Shown here: one piece after another, positions 26,526-37,083 of the stretch
Layout of the letters: the number at the start of each line of letters is the position of its first letter
Position numbering within the stretch: the stretch's first letter is position 1
NCBI GenBank assembly: GCA_003427395.1
Contig: BFEA01000162.1
Location: forward strand, 106,991-145,868
From: Chara braunii
Taxonomy: Eukaryota; Streptophyta; Charophyceae; Charales; Characeae
Reading direction: 5' to 3'
Length of the DNA: 38,878 bases
Notes under the pieces: model-generated
Databases searched by the model: none
Told to the model about the DNA's origin: nothing
The model's input: the letters and a program-made list of their open reading frames with translations, nothing else
Program-made: the position numbers and the translations under genes

Positions 26526-28015
26526 CTAATGGTTGGGTACACAAAGTCGGTCGTGCTTCCCGTAACGTCGGAAAAGTAAGCCCTTACATTCATGGAAATC
26601 AGGCTGACTGGTAGGGTCAGCCCGGATCTGCTCAAGGATGGGACTAAGTTCCAGGTCCTTGGCAGTGTGCTGAATGAGTTCCTCCTTCAAATTCTTACGA
26701 AGATCATAGGAACCCACAAGGCAAGTCATGTACTCAGGATGGCGAGACAAAGCATCCGCAAGGCGATTGTAATAGCCTTTCTTGTGCTTAAGTTCAAAAC
26801 CATACACATCAATCTCATGCAGCGAGCGGGTCAATGTGGTTGATGGATTAATCTGTGTCTGAATCCATTTCAAAGTCTCGTGATCTGAGAACACTTTGAA
26901 ATGACGACCCAAGAGGTAGTGTTTCCAATGATCTAGTGCCTCTCTCAAGGCGTAGAGTTCTCGCATGTAAGTGGAGCCATCTACCTTGTGACTGGGCATG
27001 CGTTTGCTGTAATATTCAAGCGGACGTAAGCCATCGCCGTCATCTTGCTGCAACACTGCACCAATCCCATATAAGCTTGCATCCGTAGTTACTACAAATG
27101 TAAGTTTGGGGTCTGCAATGCGGAGCACCGGATGACTCACCAAAGCCTCCTTCAACGCTTGGAAGGCTGTTGTGCATTCCCCATCCCATGTGTAAGACAC
27201 ATTCTTACTTGTTAACCTGGACAGCGGACGGGCGATGATAGAGAATTTGGGTACAAACTTACGGTAGTATGACGCAAGACCAAGAAAAGAACGCAACTCG
27301 TGGACATTGGCCGGTTGAGGCAAGTTGCGGATGACCTCAACTTTGGTTGCCTCGGGCTCCAGGCCTGCAGCAGGCAACCGATGTCCAAGGTAGATGACGT
27401 TGTCCCTCCCAAACTTAGATTTCTCCAAGTGGAAATGGAGTTGCACATCCTCGAGGATCTGCAACACTTCTTCAAGGTGTCTCATGTGCTCCTCCATCGA
27501 TTTGTTGAAGATTAGTATGTCGTCCAAATAAACAACAACAAATCGATTGATCTGATTGCGGAACACCTTGTCCATGAGACTTTGGAAGGTGGCTGGTGCA
27601 TTCGTGAGGCCGAAGGGCATGACGGTAAACTCGTACAACCCATCGCGAGTTTTGAATGCAGTTTTATGCTGGTCTACAGGATCGACTTCAATCTGGTGGT
27701 AGCCAGACTTGAGATCGATCTTGCTGAAGACCTTGCACTCACCTGCAGCATCAAGCAGATCATCAATACGCGGCAAAGGATATGCATTCTTTCTTGTTAT
27801 TCTATTCAGTCGCGGTAGTCAATACACATTCGTAGTTTGCCTCCTTTCTTTGGGACAAACAGAATCGGTGCACCGAACTCGGATTCGCTTGGCTTGATCC
27901 ATCCTTTCCCAATCATGTCATCAATCTGTCTACGCAACTCTTCCAATTCGCCTGAGCCCATTCGATAGACACAACCTTTTGGAGGAGTGCTACCTTCTAT
28001 CAAGTCGATTTTGTG
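26526..28015 (-). pseudogene. Element C reverse transcriptase and RNase H
   Basis: The frame is continuous with protease apart from TGA 28016-28018 (one C-to-T step from CGA). The N-terminal RT reads KGCVYRMGSGELEELRRQID and LRMCIDYR; a one-base deletion near 27815 then shifts the frame. The long second part (27776-26526) holds SKIDLKSGYHQIEV, MPFGLTNAPATFQ, the catalytic YLDD (VVVYLDDILIF) and the connection. RNase H follows with TTDASLYGIGAVL, a TYMRELYALREAL Glu region and ADALSRHPEY. The protein is close in sequence to the element A Pol. Confidence 0.87.
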
Positions 28016-28975
28016 TCAGACCGGATGCACGGGAACTCCATGCGGTTCGGCCAAGACTTCAGGGAATCGGTTGAGAAGGTCGCGGATTTCTGATGGGACT
28101 TCCGGAGGTGGATCATCACTTTCAGGTGCAAGCATACCGGATTGCATAGGTGCAGCCACAACAACAGAATTGGAAGCAGAGTCGTTTGGACTAGAAGTAG
28201 ATTTAGTAGACGTAGAAGTAGTTGCATTAGAGATAGAAACAACATGCAAAGTTAAATCATTATGTACAACAAAAATAGAAGGCACATGAGCAGGCCTAAC
28301 AAAGGCTATATACATTTTCTCATCAACTTTGTGTCTGCGCCACTTTTTGCAGAACTGCATTGCATTGAGAAAAGTTACTTGGGACTCGAGTGGCTCATCC
28401 AAGAGGACTGGACGCTCGATTCCCATGGCATCTTTGACCATGAACTGAGAGTCCTTCCACGTGGTTCTTTCACATTGGGCTTGCAACCAGCCCAAGCCAA
28501 TAACCGCGTCGAAGGGGCACTGATCAAGGACATAGAAGTTCAGTTCATGCGTGATTGTGCGGTCTGCGTCAAAGGTAGTGCGCACACCTTTGACTGCATG
28601 CATAGAGGTGACAACCTCTTGGTTGCCCACTTGGGTCCGACAAGGATTCTGCAAGGTCACTTGCTTCATCCCCAAGTGTGCCTTACGAATGTCGTGCGGT
28701 GAGAAGTAGTTGGCGGTTGCACCACAATCAGCCAACGCACAAATGTAACGACCATTAATGTAGAGTTTGAAGAAGATCAACTTCGTTCTCCTTTGCGCGC
28801 GTTCTTGCTTCATATGAGCCCAGCGTGTCAACAGACCATTGGAAGTCAATTTCTTCCGACTCCACCCAAGGCTCCTTATAGAGGATGTGCAATTTCTCCA
28901 CCTTGGAATCAACATGAGATGGGGTTTCAAGAGAGGTTTACTAAGTAGGATTAGAATCCAGGGAAGGATCTGCAC
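28016..28975 (-). CDS. Element C retropepsin (protease) region
   Basis: An open frame of 319 codons. The aspartic protease is seen as GRYICALADCGATANYFS (about residues 75-92 of the frame) with the active-site triplet D-C-G, an unusual but recurrent variant of D-[ST]-G in these elements. It is followed by CPFDAVIGLGWL, the second conserved strand with I-G-L-G. The upstream part continues from Gag with a run of altered text. The downstream linker (STSPNDSASNSV and PPPEVPSEIRDLLNRFPEV) leads into RT. It would process Gag-Pol. Whether D-C-G is active is not known to me. Confidence 0.75.
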   Translation of the reverse strand: MQILPWILILLSKPLLKPHLMLIPRWRNCTSSIRSLGWSRKKLTSNGLLTRWAHMKQERAQRRTKLIFFKLYINGRYICALADCGATANYFSPHDIRKAHLGMKQVTLQNPCRTQVGNQEVVTSMHAVKGVRTTFDADRTITHELNFYVLDQCPFDAVIGLGWLQAQCERTTWKDSQFMVKDAMGIERPVLLDEPLESQVTFLNAMQFCKKWRRHKVDEKMYIAFVRPAHVPSIFVVHNDLTLHVVSISNATTSTSTKSTSSPNDSASNSVVVAAPMQSGMLAPESDDPPPEVPSEIRDLLNRFPEVLAEPHGVPVHPV

Positions 28976-30645
28976 TTACATGTTTAGCCTCTCTGTCCGT
29001 AGAGTGTGCTGATAATGTCTCTACCCCCTTTGCTGGTTTCCCTGCTGCAATCTGAAGCAATGTTGGACTGGATGTCCTGGTTTGGTGCAATGCAGGCAAA
29101 CCCCTTTCTTCACCCTATGTTTCTACTCACTTTCACTGATCCGGAGATCTACCCATAGTTTTGTGGCAGGATCTTCCAGTTTGGGTGGAATCTTCACTCC
29201 CTTGGGAAGAAGAATGGCGTTAGTGTTGTTCTTTACTGTGGTCCTGGGTCCCTTACTTTTGAAGGCAGTCTTCTTGAAGGCATTCATGGATTCTTCGTCA
29301 TTTACATACTCAAACTCATGAGTTGATGAAGAGCAAAATGCCTTGCATCCTTGCTCTTGATCGTCATCAAGAGAAGGATCCTCTGCGAAGGTCTCCTCGT
29401 CATCCTCAAGTAGATCGTGCACTAAAAACGGTTGCTGCCTGGAAACCGTTTGCGGCCGGTGGCATTTTTGCCACCCGATCCACCCGGGAGGTCTTGTGCC
29501 TCCAGCTTGACTAAGTCTCGCATGAGGGTAAGACAATCTGTATACGCTATAAGTCTGAGCCCTAGGCGATGTGTTATAGTAGAGGGGACCGTACCTTTAA
29601 TCACATCCAAGCAAGACTGCGCAGTCATCTCCAAATCAGGAGTAGCAAAAAGTTTACTAACGTACTGCTGCAGACTGTGCATGGTGTCGGTCCACTTGCT
29701 GTGCTTGAGCTTGTCAAGCTTAAGTCTAGCCTTGGCTGCAGCATGTGGATCAGCATACTGTTTGATCAAGAGCTCCTCGAGTGTGGCTACAGGCATAGCC
29801 TTCAGCCATTTGTTCAGGTCTATTCTTTTATAGCCTGCTTGCACAGCTTGGATTTCTAAGAAACCCCTTACGGCGGGTTCCACATTGGTCCCTAGGACCG
29901 ACGACTGAGTAACCGGGAGTGTCCCCAACACATCAAAGTAGGATCTTATAGAGTTGATCCAAGATTCAATGTCGTCCTTTCCGTCGTATTTAGACGGAAT
30001 TTGTGCCGCCTTTCTATCCATGTAAGGAAAGCTGCAGCTAGGACTAGCGGTTGCTGGGTCCGGATTCGGGGCTGCAACAGTTCCAGAATGCCCTGCGCTG
30101 CCACTTACCGCTGCAGCAGCAGCAGCAGCAGCAACAACGGGGTCTGGACCTGCAGCAGATCCGGTTAGGCTGTTGGCCACACTCAAAGAAGAGGAGGAAG
30201 AAGAAGAAGACATGGTTAGAGGGGCAAGAACAGACTGACACGCAACACTAGAAGCAGGGTAAGTAGGAGGAAGGACATTTTGGGTTGGCTGCAAGTTAGC
30301 AAACTGTTGCAGCTGGTCACGGTGCTGTTGCGCCATCCGGGCCATATCCTCGCGCAACTTCTTGAGTTCGTCAAACACCTTTGCGAGTTGGCCAGTATGG
30401 TCTTCAACAACCCGGACTTCTACTAAGGCCCTGACAAGTGGGGCAGTCCATTCTTCTACCTCAGCATCAGTTAAGGCGGGTACGGTACTGAAGACGGCTT
30501 CATGAGCCTTTACTTTGTCTTCCCTCTCCTTCTCCTTCTCTTGCTCTTCCCTCTTCAATGCTTTCTCATAAAAGAATTGGTACTGCGCTTTTTCTACCTC
30601 AGGGGCAGCGTCCAGTTGCAACTTTCATTCTGTTGCAGATGCCAT
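28976..30645 (-). pseudogene. Element C Gag with CCHC knuckle
   Basis: The natural ATG is at 30645-30643 (MASATE), followed after six codons by TGA; the frame then stays open from about 30621. It contains a charged helix (EEQEKEKEREDKVKAHE), a coiled-coil-like stretch (ELKKLREDMARMAQQHRDQL), a Ser run and an Ala run (about 30100-30210), and then the Gag capsid region (AAQIPSKYDGKDDIESWINS onward). Near 29440 the frame shifts and continues as DLLEDDEETFAEDPSLDDDQ down to TAG 29121-29123. The zinc knuckle C-LH-C-TKPG-H-PVQH-C (29057-29098) lies beyond that stop in the same frame. About 520 codons in total if unbroken. Confidence 0.82.
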
Positions 30646-31950
30646 GATGGAGGATGAGGGCGTCTCTCAAGAGGGGTCCGTACTTCCTCACACGTCTGGG
30701 ACGAACACTCCTCTTCCCTCTCCTCACTCCCTCAAGAGCAACACTCAGAAGCTTCTCTCTTCTCTCTCTCTCTCTCTCTCGTTTGCGATCTTGTAGACGC
30801 AGACATTTAACGAACCCAGTAAAAGAAACAGCTTGAAAGCAATCAGAAGAGAGGGTAGAACTCCTAAGTCAGAGCGGCAATTCATTTGGACTGGATAGCA
30901 GTCAAAACAACAACAAAAAAATAAAGGATAAGAGAGATCTGATTTCGCCACACAGTCTGGTCCGACTACATATGAGGTCCTCTCAAGCCTAGCCGGACTC
31001 AGCTCCATGAAGACACAACAAATCAAATTCAAAGTGCACTACGTAAATGCAAGAGAGAATTGAGTGGTGTCCAAGGTGCGAGTCAGGCGGTGGATCGTGC
31101 GGTAAAGTCTAATAAAACGTCTCAACTGAGATCTCCTCAGCAGTGAGTGTCCTGGTCCGAAAGCATAAACTCCGAGTCCCGATCAGATAGAGCGAGGTAA
31201 CTGATGTCAACAGATTTGGGCCTGAGGGGCCCTTCTTGTTTGGGCCCGGTCCCACTGAGTTCCGAATGGTCCCAGTGGAGTCAGAACCAGGTCCCAACCA
31301 ACAAGAGTTCCACAAAGACCTATTTTCTGCCCCTACTGAATTGAAAAACGAAATTTAGCCCCAGAAAGAACCTATAGACTACAACCGTTCAGAATGAAAT
31401 AAACAAAGCACTGTAGCGAGATATAGCATGGCAAGCAAGATACTGCATTCATTCAGTTGTCAGGTGAGTAAGCACTTCACACACCTCACACACAATCAAG
31501 ACTATGGAGGATGAAAGAAGAACCCATAAAACCCCAACAGGCAGTCAGTTCCATGCACACATACATGGGCACCCTGGTGGCACGACACTTACCTGAGTGG
31601 CCGGGCTCTTGAGATGAAAGAACTCACGCCCGTCTCACATAGTCCTCCTGACCCAATTAGCATCCTCTACACTAGTGTCCTATCATCTAGGAGGGTCAAC
31701 ATCTACCCCAAAGTACAAAGCCGGATCCCCCGTCGATGTTGAAGATCAAAGCAGCAACTTGCAGTCCGTAGGTGCAGATATGGCTGCCACCCTCAAGCTC
31801 GCCTAACTTGAGGGGAGACATAAAGTCACTCCTCGTCTTCCTTGAAATCCAAATTCAAGTTGTAGGTGCCCTTTTGTTGCATATTGTAACGGTGCAGACC
31901 AGAACAAGAACCGATCTCTCAATACAAAGTACAAGATAGCGTAGCAGAAG
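30646..31950 (-). other. Element C 5' leader, non-coding
   Basis: About 1.3 kb between the primer site and Gag. It has a (CT)n run (about 30760-30780, plus strand), a minus-strand CAGGTAAGTG word (about 31588-31597) that matches a splice-donor consensus, and GGTCCCA repeats at about 31248-31300. No supported gene. Confidence 0.5.
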
Positions 31951-31962
31951 ACTTAGATACCA
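31951..31962 (-). other. Candidate primer binding site of element C (initiator tRNA-Met type)
   Basis: The minus strand reads TGGTATCTAAGT; the plant initiator tRNA-Met site is TGGTATCAGAGC, so the first seven bases match. It is preceded by ATCA, a fitting LTR end, at 31964. It lies on the right side of Gag and at the right distance for a 5' LTR end, but mismatches leave it uncertain. Confidence 0.5.
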
Positions 31963-31963
31963 A

Positions 31964-32845
31964 TGATCCGAACAATCACTATTGCAATGCAACCCCGAAC
32001 ATACATCATCATCATCATTCCATGGTGTGAAGGGGTCTGGCGCTCACACAGGAAGAATGCGCCAGCCCGCGCCAGACCCAACCATACATAGACGAAGAAG
32101 ATGGGGGTTAGACGAAGAAGAGGGGAAGATGGAAATGTCGTCAAACCCAAGTCTTCAGCACAGGCCCAAATAGTCCTTCGTCAAAATGTCTGAATCCAAT
32201 GTCGAGTCTGGATCCAATGTCGTCAAGTCTCAAGTCACAACTCTCTCTCGCTCTGTCGTAGTCTGCTGGTACTGAGAAGTCAGGTGGTGAGAGGGTGAAG
32301 AAGAGATGGTGGACTTAGAAGAGGAAGAAGAANAACTCTCTCTCTCTCTCAGTCCGGTACTAACCTGTGAAGCTGGCGCCTNGATGCAGNTACCTCGAAG
32401 ATGGAGCTNGAGCTATGGCGCCACAGGTAAGTCTNGCTGGCCTCCNCCAGCCATCTCTCTCCANCACTACTACCACTACCACTAAGCGCCCTGCGCTGAA
32501 GACTACTCNTGCAGCTACTAGCGCCCAGCGNTGAAGACTACTGCTAGCGCTAACTACCACTGCAGCGCTCCTCCAGAGTGCTGCGNCNGAATCCTGAAGA
32601 CTGCCTCCTGCCTTCTGTCCAACTACCTACCCGTGAAGTGCATGGGAACTCCCTANGTACTACTCGGCCTGCCTCCTGNCNGCCTGCAGCTTGCAGGGCG
32701 AGGCAGTCCAGGAGGCTGCTCTTGCCAATGCCAGGGNGAACNAGGGGCTGGCGCTGCAGCTCCTGCTGAGGCTGTCGTGAGGAACAGGCCAGAAGTAGCA
32801 TGTTCCCAAAACCCTGGTTTTGTGCCTGAGTGTTAGGGCAGGTCG
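31964..32845 (-). repeat. Probable 5' LTR of element C and/or tail of the 3' LTR of element D
   Basis: Between the end of element C's leader and element D's 3' LTR start lies about 1.1 kb of GC- and CT-rich sequence with at least 15 Ns (32332-32745). It must contain the 3' LTR end of D and the 5' LTR of C, but the TGTAATGACC start expected for C was not found. A (CT)n run (32336-32350) and a plus-strand CAGGTAAGT (about 32425) occur. No ORF is credible. Confidence 0.4.
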
Positions 32846-33063
32846 ATCTTATGAGGGCCCGAAAGTGGCCCTCCGTTTCAGGCTGAAAAGACTCAGGGCT
32901 GAAAAACCCTGTTTTAGGCTGAAAACGAAGTAGGGCCTGCAGGCCCTCGTTTTCAGTATTCAGGCTGAAATGACATGGGGCCTGTAAGCCCTTATTTCTA
33001 GGCTTTTAGGTTGAGAATGCGGAACGAGCCCTGCAGGCCCGTGTGGCTACACAATATGCCACA
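32846..33063 (-). repeat. 3' LTR start of element D, with internal palindromic repeats
   Basis: On the minus strand the LTR begins TGTGGC at 33063, right after the polypurine tract. The first 22 bp fold into a perfect 6-bp stem (TGTGGC at 33063-33058 pairs with GCCACA at 33047-33042). The palindrome GGGCCTGCAGGCCC or close variants occurs at about 32935, 32977 and 33028, and TTCAGGCTGAAA-type half-repeats lie between them at roughly 46-bp spacing. The far end of the LTR is not resolved. Confidence 0.6.
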
Positions 33064-33076
33064 CCTCCCTCTCCTT
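33064..33076 (-). other. Polypurine tract of element D
   Basis: The minus strand reads AAGGAGAGGGAGG directly before the TGTGGC of the LTR, 12 bp beyond the integrase stop at 33089. Position and composition are as expected for plus-strand priming. Confidence 0.8.
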
Positions 33077-33088
33077 AAAAGACCAAGC

Positions 33089-34888
33089 TTACCTGCGAGG
33101 GCGAAGCTGTCTGTCTGAGGGAGGGACCACAGTCCGGGTGGGAGGGGCAGGTCGTGAAGCTCCCGGAGCTAACCTTTGTCGCTCGTAGTGAGCGTAGATC
33201 AGCGGTGCGGATGCTTTCAAATCTGTTCCTGAAATCCACCGAGTTTTGTCGGGATCGCATGCTTTGAATGTAACTTTGTACTGTCGAGGCTTGCTGTCGT
33301 ACTTGCGATCCGTGATGACGCGGTCAACTTCCTGATGACCATCCATAGATGGAGGGTCCTGCGATCGTCGGCCCGGGAAGTCGTCGCTCTTAGCTGGTGT
33401 ATATGTTGCCAGCTTCGAGGCGTGAAAGACTGGATGGAGATGCGGGGGGATGTTGATCACAAATGAAGGGCCATCAGGCTCATTGCCGGCGGCTGATGTT
33501 ACGGGCCATGGTCCAAACCACTTAGGAAGCAGTTTGCGTGAAACATCCTGTTCCAGTGCAAACTCTTCCGCGGAGACCCAGATTAGATCGCCGGCGCGGA
33601 TGGGACATGGCACGCGACGCTTGTTGGCTTGCTGCTGCATGCGGACCTGAGCCTTTTGCATGTTCGCGCGGGCTTGAGCCAGCAATTCCCTGTACTTCCG
33701 GACGGAAGCGGGAGAGCAAGCGGCGTCGATGTCGGCTGGTCGTGGGAGGGGAAGGTCGACGAAGATACGGCCTTTTTGTCCACCGTGGTGCAACTCGAAT
33801 GGAGTCACGCCGATCGTCGGGTGCACCAAAGTGTTGTAGGCGAACTCGATGTCAGGGAGGCGGTCAACCCAATCTTTCTGGTCCGGCCGGATGAGCGTAC
33901 GAAGCATCATTTGAGCGCTTTGATGTGCCCGCTCCGTCTGCCCGTCTGTCTGTGGATGCCGAGCCGAACTTGGCTTCATCTTCGTGCCGGACTCCTGCAT
34001 GAGAGCAGTCCAAAATGTCGACATGAAGTGAGTGTCGCGGTCGCTGACTATGTCTTTCGGTACACCGTGGCCGCAAATCCAATCGGTGTGCAAGAGGCGT
34101 GCCAGCTCGGGAGCCGTGGAGTAGTACTTGCAAGGGAGAAAACGCGCATGCTTACTCAAACGGTCCACAACCGTGAGGATGCCGTCGTGCCCGAGGCGAT
34201 CGCACGGAAATGGTCCGGTGACATCCATGGCAATGGAGAGGCCGGGTTCCCGTGGGATAGGCATCGGACGCAACTCGCCGTAGGGGTTGCGATTGCGGGG
34301 CTTGCTTCGTCGGCAAACTTCGCAAGAGTCGCAATACCGAGTGACATCGGTAATGAGGTCGGGCCATCGGAATCGTTGTCGAAGCCGTGCAATAGTGCGG
34401 TTGACTCCGAAATGGCCGGCCAGTCACGAGTCATGGTACTCACTGAGAAGGCGAGTCCGAAGACAACGGTCTCGTGGGACACACAATAAGCCCTTGCCTC
34501 TCGAGTGGAGGAGCAAGTACCCGTCGGCAATGCGATAGTGGCTGGCCGGCGGGTGATCCGAAGATAGCTGCGCATACAACGTGGCGAAGTCCGGATCAGA
34601 CTTGTATCCCTGGATGAAGTATCGCTGAAGTTCCTCGTCGAATGCGAAGGCATGATGTGTCATAGCGCAAAGATCGGGTCTTCGCGAGAGTGCATCTGCT
34701 GTGCGATTGGAGAGGCCGGGAAGGTGTTTCGGTGTGAAGTCGAATTGGTCAATGAAGTACATCCATCGTCCGATCGTGCTGCTCACCGTATCCTGCGTCT
34801 TGTAGTAGGTCAATGGGTTGTTGTCCGTGACCCATGTGAACCTTCGACGCCCAAGGAGGAAGTGCCGCCATCGCTTGAGAGCCATCAC
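33089..34888 (-). pseudogene. Element D RNase H end and integrase with chromodomain-like tail
   Basis: The frame is entered after a frameshift near 34886: ALKRWRHFLLGRRRFTWVTD, then ADALSRRPDL completes RNase H. The integrase finger straddles a TGA (34424-34426): EYHDS before it, LAGHFGVNRTIARLRQRF and CDSCEVCRRS after it, all in one frame. The core has SIAMDVTGPF (Asp), SDRDTHFMS (Asp) and HPQTDGQTERAHQ (Glu). Then come WFGPWPVTSA (GPY-type), HPVFHASKLATYTP and a chromodomain-like end (HQEVDRVITDRKYD, RQYKVTF, RWISGTDLK), ending at 33089. Only the TGA prevents a complete integrase. Confidence 0.88.
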
Positions 34889-37083
34889 GACTTCTTCCTT
34901 GCATCATCAAGCGAATTGATGAGAGGCACTTTGTGGCTGAAATACTCCACAGGGTGCCAGTCGTCGCCGTCGTGTTGTTCCAAGACTGCCCCAATGCCAT
35001 AGCCGGAAGCGTCAGTTGTTACTCTCGTAGGCAGGGTGGGGTCATAGATGCTAAGGACGGGTGCCATGAGCATGGCCGTCTTAAGTGCTTGGAATGACCG
35101 GCGTGCGTCGTCATCGAATACGAATGGCACCTTTGGTGATTGTAATCTCGTCATAGGTGCAACAATCCTTGAGTACCCGGTGATGAATCGCTGATAGTAG
35201 CCTGCCAACCCCATGAATGAATGGACGTCCATGGCGTTGGTGGGCTTGGGCCATACGCAGATGACCTCAATCTTGTCCGCAAGCGGACGGATGCCTTGCG
35301 GCGTCACATAATGTCCCAAGTACTCCATCTCTTGCCGCGCAAATTCGCATCTGTCGCGGTTGGCTTTGTACTTGGCTTGTCGTAGCCGCTCCAAAACGGT
35401 GCGCAAGTGCTCCACATGCTCGTCCAAACTCCGACTGTACACCAAAATGTCGTCGAGGTAGATAAGTACGAATCGATCCAGCATGTGTCGAAACTCCGTT
35501 GTCATAGCCGCTTGGAATGTGGCCGGGGCATTCGTAAGGCCAAAAGGCATAACCAGCCATTCGAAGTGCCCATATCGCGTCTTAAACGCGGTCTTGTAGC
35601 GGTCCTCCTGCCGGATCTCGAGTTGGTGATATCCCAATTTGAGGTCCAACTTGGAGAAGAACTTGGCACCGCCCAGCCGTTCGAGGAGATCGTTGATGCG
35701 CATAAGAGGGCCGACGTTCTTGACCGTTTGCGCGTTAAGCTTGCGATAATCGATGCACAACCGCAAATCCTTGTTCTTCTTCCGGACGAAGAGAACGGGA
35801 GCACCGTATGGCGATGAGCTAGGCCGAATCCAGCCTTTCTCCAAAAGGTCATCGAGTTGTGTCCGTAGCACACTTAACTCTTCCTCGCTCATTCGGTAGA
35901 TGCAACCGTGCGGAGGTACAGCCCCGTCCTCGAGGATGATCTCGTGGCGGATGGGCCGATCCGGCACTACTCCGTGCGGGCCTTCGAACACGTCGCCGTA
36001 GGCGTCGAGAAGCTCGGTGATGCGTGGGTCTGAAGATGAGTCCGTTGATGAAGCGTCATGGGGCGGGAGGGCGTGGAGAAAACACACCCCCATCTCCTCG
36101 ATGTCGTCTCTGATGATGGAAGCTCGCATGCTTGCGGCGGACACCACGTGGCAGCTGATCGAAGGGTGTGGAGGAGGCACCGTGCATGGGACTAGTACTC
36201 CGTTCCGATCACGAACGTGAACGGTGCGGCGGTAGAAGTTCACCGGGTGATCCTCGCTTCGCAGCCATGACATGCCCAAGATCATGTCGAATTTGGTGCC
36301 CAAAATATCGAAGGACACCGCCTCGCTTGCATGCGGGGCAAAGTACACGGGGACGTCATCTATGCACCGGTCTATTGACTTGTGCGTGTGACCGTCCGCC
36401 AACGTGACTTGCGTAGGCTGGGACTTCCTCCGGACGCGTGGGCCAAGGCCGGCGCGTATCATAAAGTCCTGGCTCATGTAGTTGCGAGATGCTCCGCAAT
36501 TGATCAAAGCGCTGCAGGTCGCCTCTCCGATCTGAATGCGTACATATAACAATGGTGCGTCGATGTCGTCGTACCGTTGTCCCCTGAACTCGCGGTCGAT
36601 CTTCGCAATGTAGGCGTGAAGGTCGACAACCTCTACTCCGGTGTCCATCAACAGAGTTGGTACTGCAGTGTGCAAGTAATCCCGCAATTGTGCCATGAGC
36701 ACGTTGCAATGCGGTTTCGGCAATCGACCAGACCGGGGAAGGGGCATCCATTGGAAGTCCGCAAACGTCAACGGGTCGAGTTCTTCAAGTCTTGACCATA
36801 TTGTCGAATCCCCGGCTATAGATGGCGGCGAAGCTGCCGACTCGGTTGCCGATGGTAGTGAAACCGTGCATGCGGTGGATTGTTGCACGTGGAGCGGTTG
36901 GTCCAACGGTGGGACCAAGTGGACAACATAGTCCTCGTAAGTGTACCGAGAACTTGCGACATTCGCATCCTCCCCAGATGTGTAGGAGGCCGCTAGCAAG
37001 GCGGCCGAATCTGGCGGAGTGAGAGGTGGAGTCGCCTCACCTCCCGCGAAACTCAGTTTCCGAGTTGATACGAGGCCGAACAT
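34885..37083 (-). CDS. pol: Element D protease-RT-RNase H polyprotein
   Basis: A long open frame of 732 codons. A linker is followed by the retropepsin: CSALINCGASRNYMS, where the catalytic Asp is replaced by Asn (codon complement 36499-36501), then FDMILGMSWL. RT follows: HGCIYRMSEEELSVLRTQLD, LRLCIDYRKLN, KLDLKLGYHQ (usually S before G), MPFGLTNAPATFQ and the catalytic YLDD (LIYLDDILVYS). RNase H begins with TTDASGYGIGAVL and is lost at a frameshift near 34886. The start overlaps the end of Gag by 47 bp in another frame, so Pol may have been expressed by frameshifting or the junction may be mutated. The D-to-N change would kill the protease. Confidence 0.88.
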   Translation of the reverse strand: MFGLVSTRKLSFAGGEATPPLTPPDSAALLAASYTSGEDANVASSRYTYEDYVVHLVPPLDQPLHVQQSTACTVSLPSATESAASPPSIAGDSTIWSRLEELDPLTFADFQWMPLPRSGRLPKPHCNVLMAQLRDYLHTAVPTLLMDTGVEVVDLHAYIAKIDREFRGQRYDDIDAPLLYVRIQIGEATCSALINCGASRNYMSQDFMIRAGLGPRVRRKSQPTQVTLADGHTHKSIDRCIDDVPVYFAPHASEAVSFDILGTKFDMILGMSWLRSEDHPVNFYRRTVHVRDRNGVLVPCTVPPPHPSISCHVVSAASMRASIIRDDIEEMGVCFLHALPPHDASSTDSSSDPRITELLDAYGDVFEGPHGVVPDRPIRHEIILEDGAVPPHGCIYRMSEEELSVLRTQLDDLLEKGWIRPSSSPYGAPVLFVRKKNKDLRLCIDYRKLNAQTVKNVGPLMRINDLLERLGGAKFFSKLDLKLGYHQLEIRQEDRYKTAFKTRYGHFEWLVMPFGLTNAPATFQAAMTTEFRHMLDRFVLIYLDDILVYSRSLDEHVEHLRTVLERLRQAKYKANRDRCEFARQEMEYLGHYVTPQGIRPLADKIEVICVWPKPTNAMDVHSFMGLAGYYQRFITGYSRIVAPMTRLQSPKVPFVFDDDARRSFQALKTAMLMAPVLSIYDPTLPTRVTTDASGYGIGAVLEQHDGDDWHPVEYFSHKVPLINSLDDARKKS

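Larger units (their letters stand above)
25094..31964 (-). mobile_element. Element C: Ty3/Gypsy chromovirus, full-length but broken
   Basis: On the minus strand the order is primer site (about 31962), leader, Gag, protease, RT-RNase H, integrase with chromodomain-like tail, PPT and 3' LTR. The genes are interrupted by at least TGA near Gag codon 7, a Gag frameshift (about 29440), TAG at 29121-29123, TGA at 28016, a one-base loss near 27815, TAG at 26526, a frameshift near 26215 and TGA at 25718. The matching 5' LTR could not be aligned to the 3' one. RT and integrase sequences resemble those of element A. Confidence 0.8.

Noticed and set aside
33629-34489. A 286-codon plus-strand open frame antisense to the integrase of D
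   Set aside because: It mirrors a clear integrase on the minus strand in GC-rich DNA, where antisense frames stay open by chance; no motif is visible in it.
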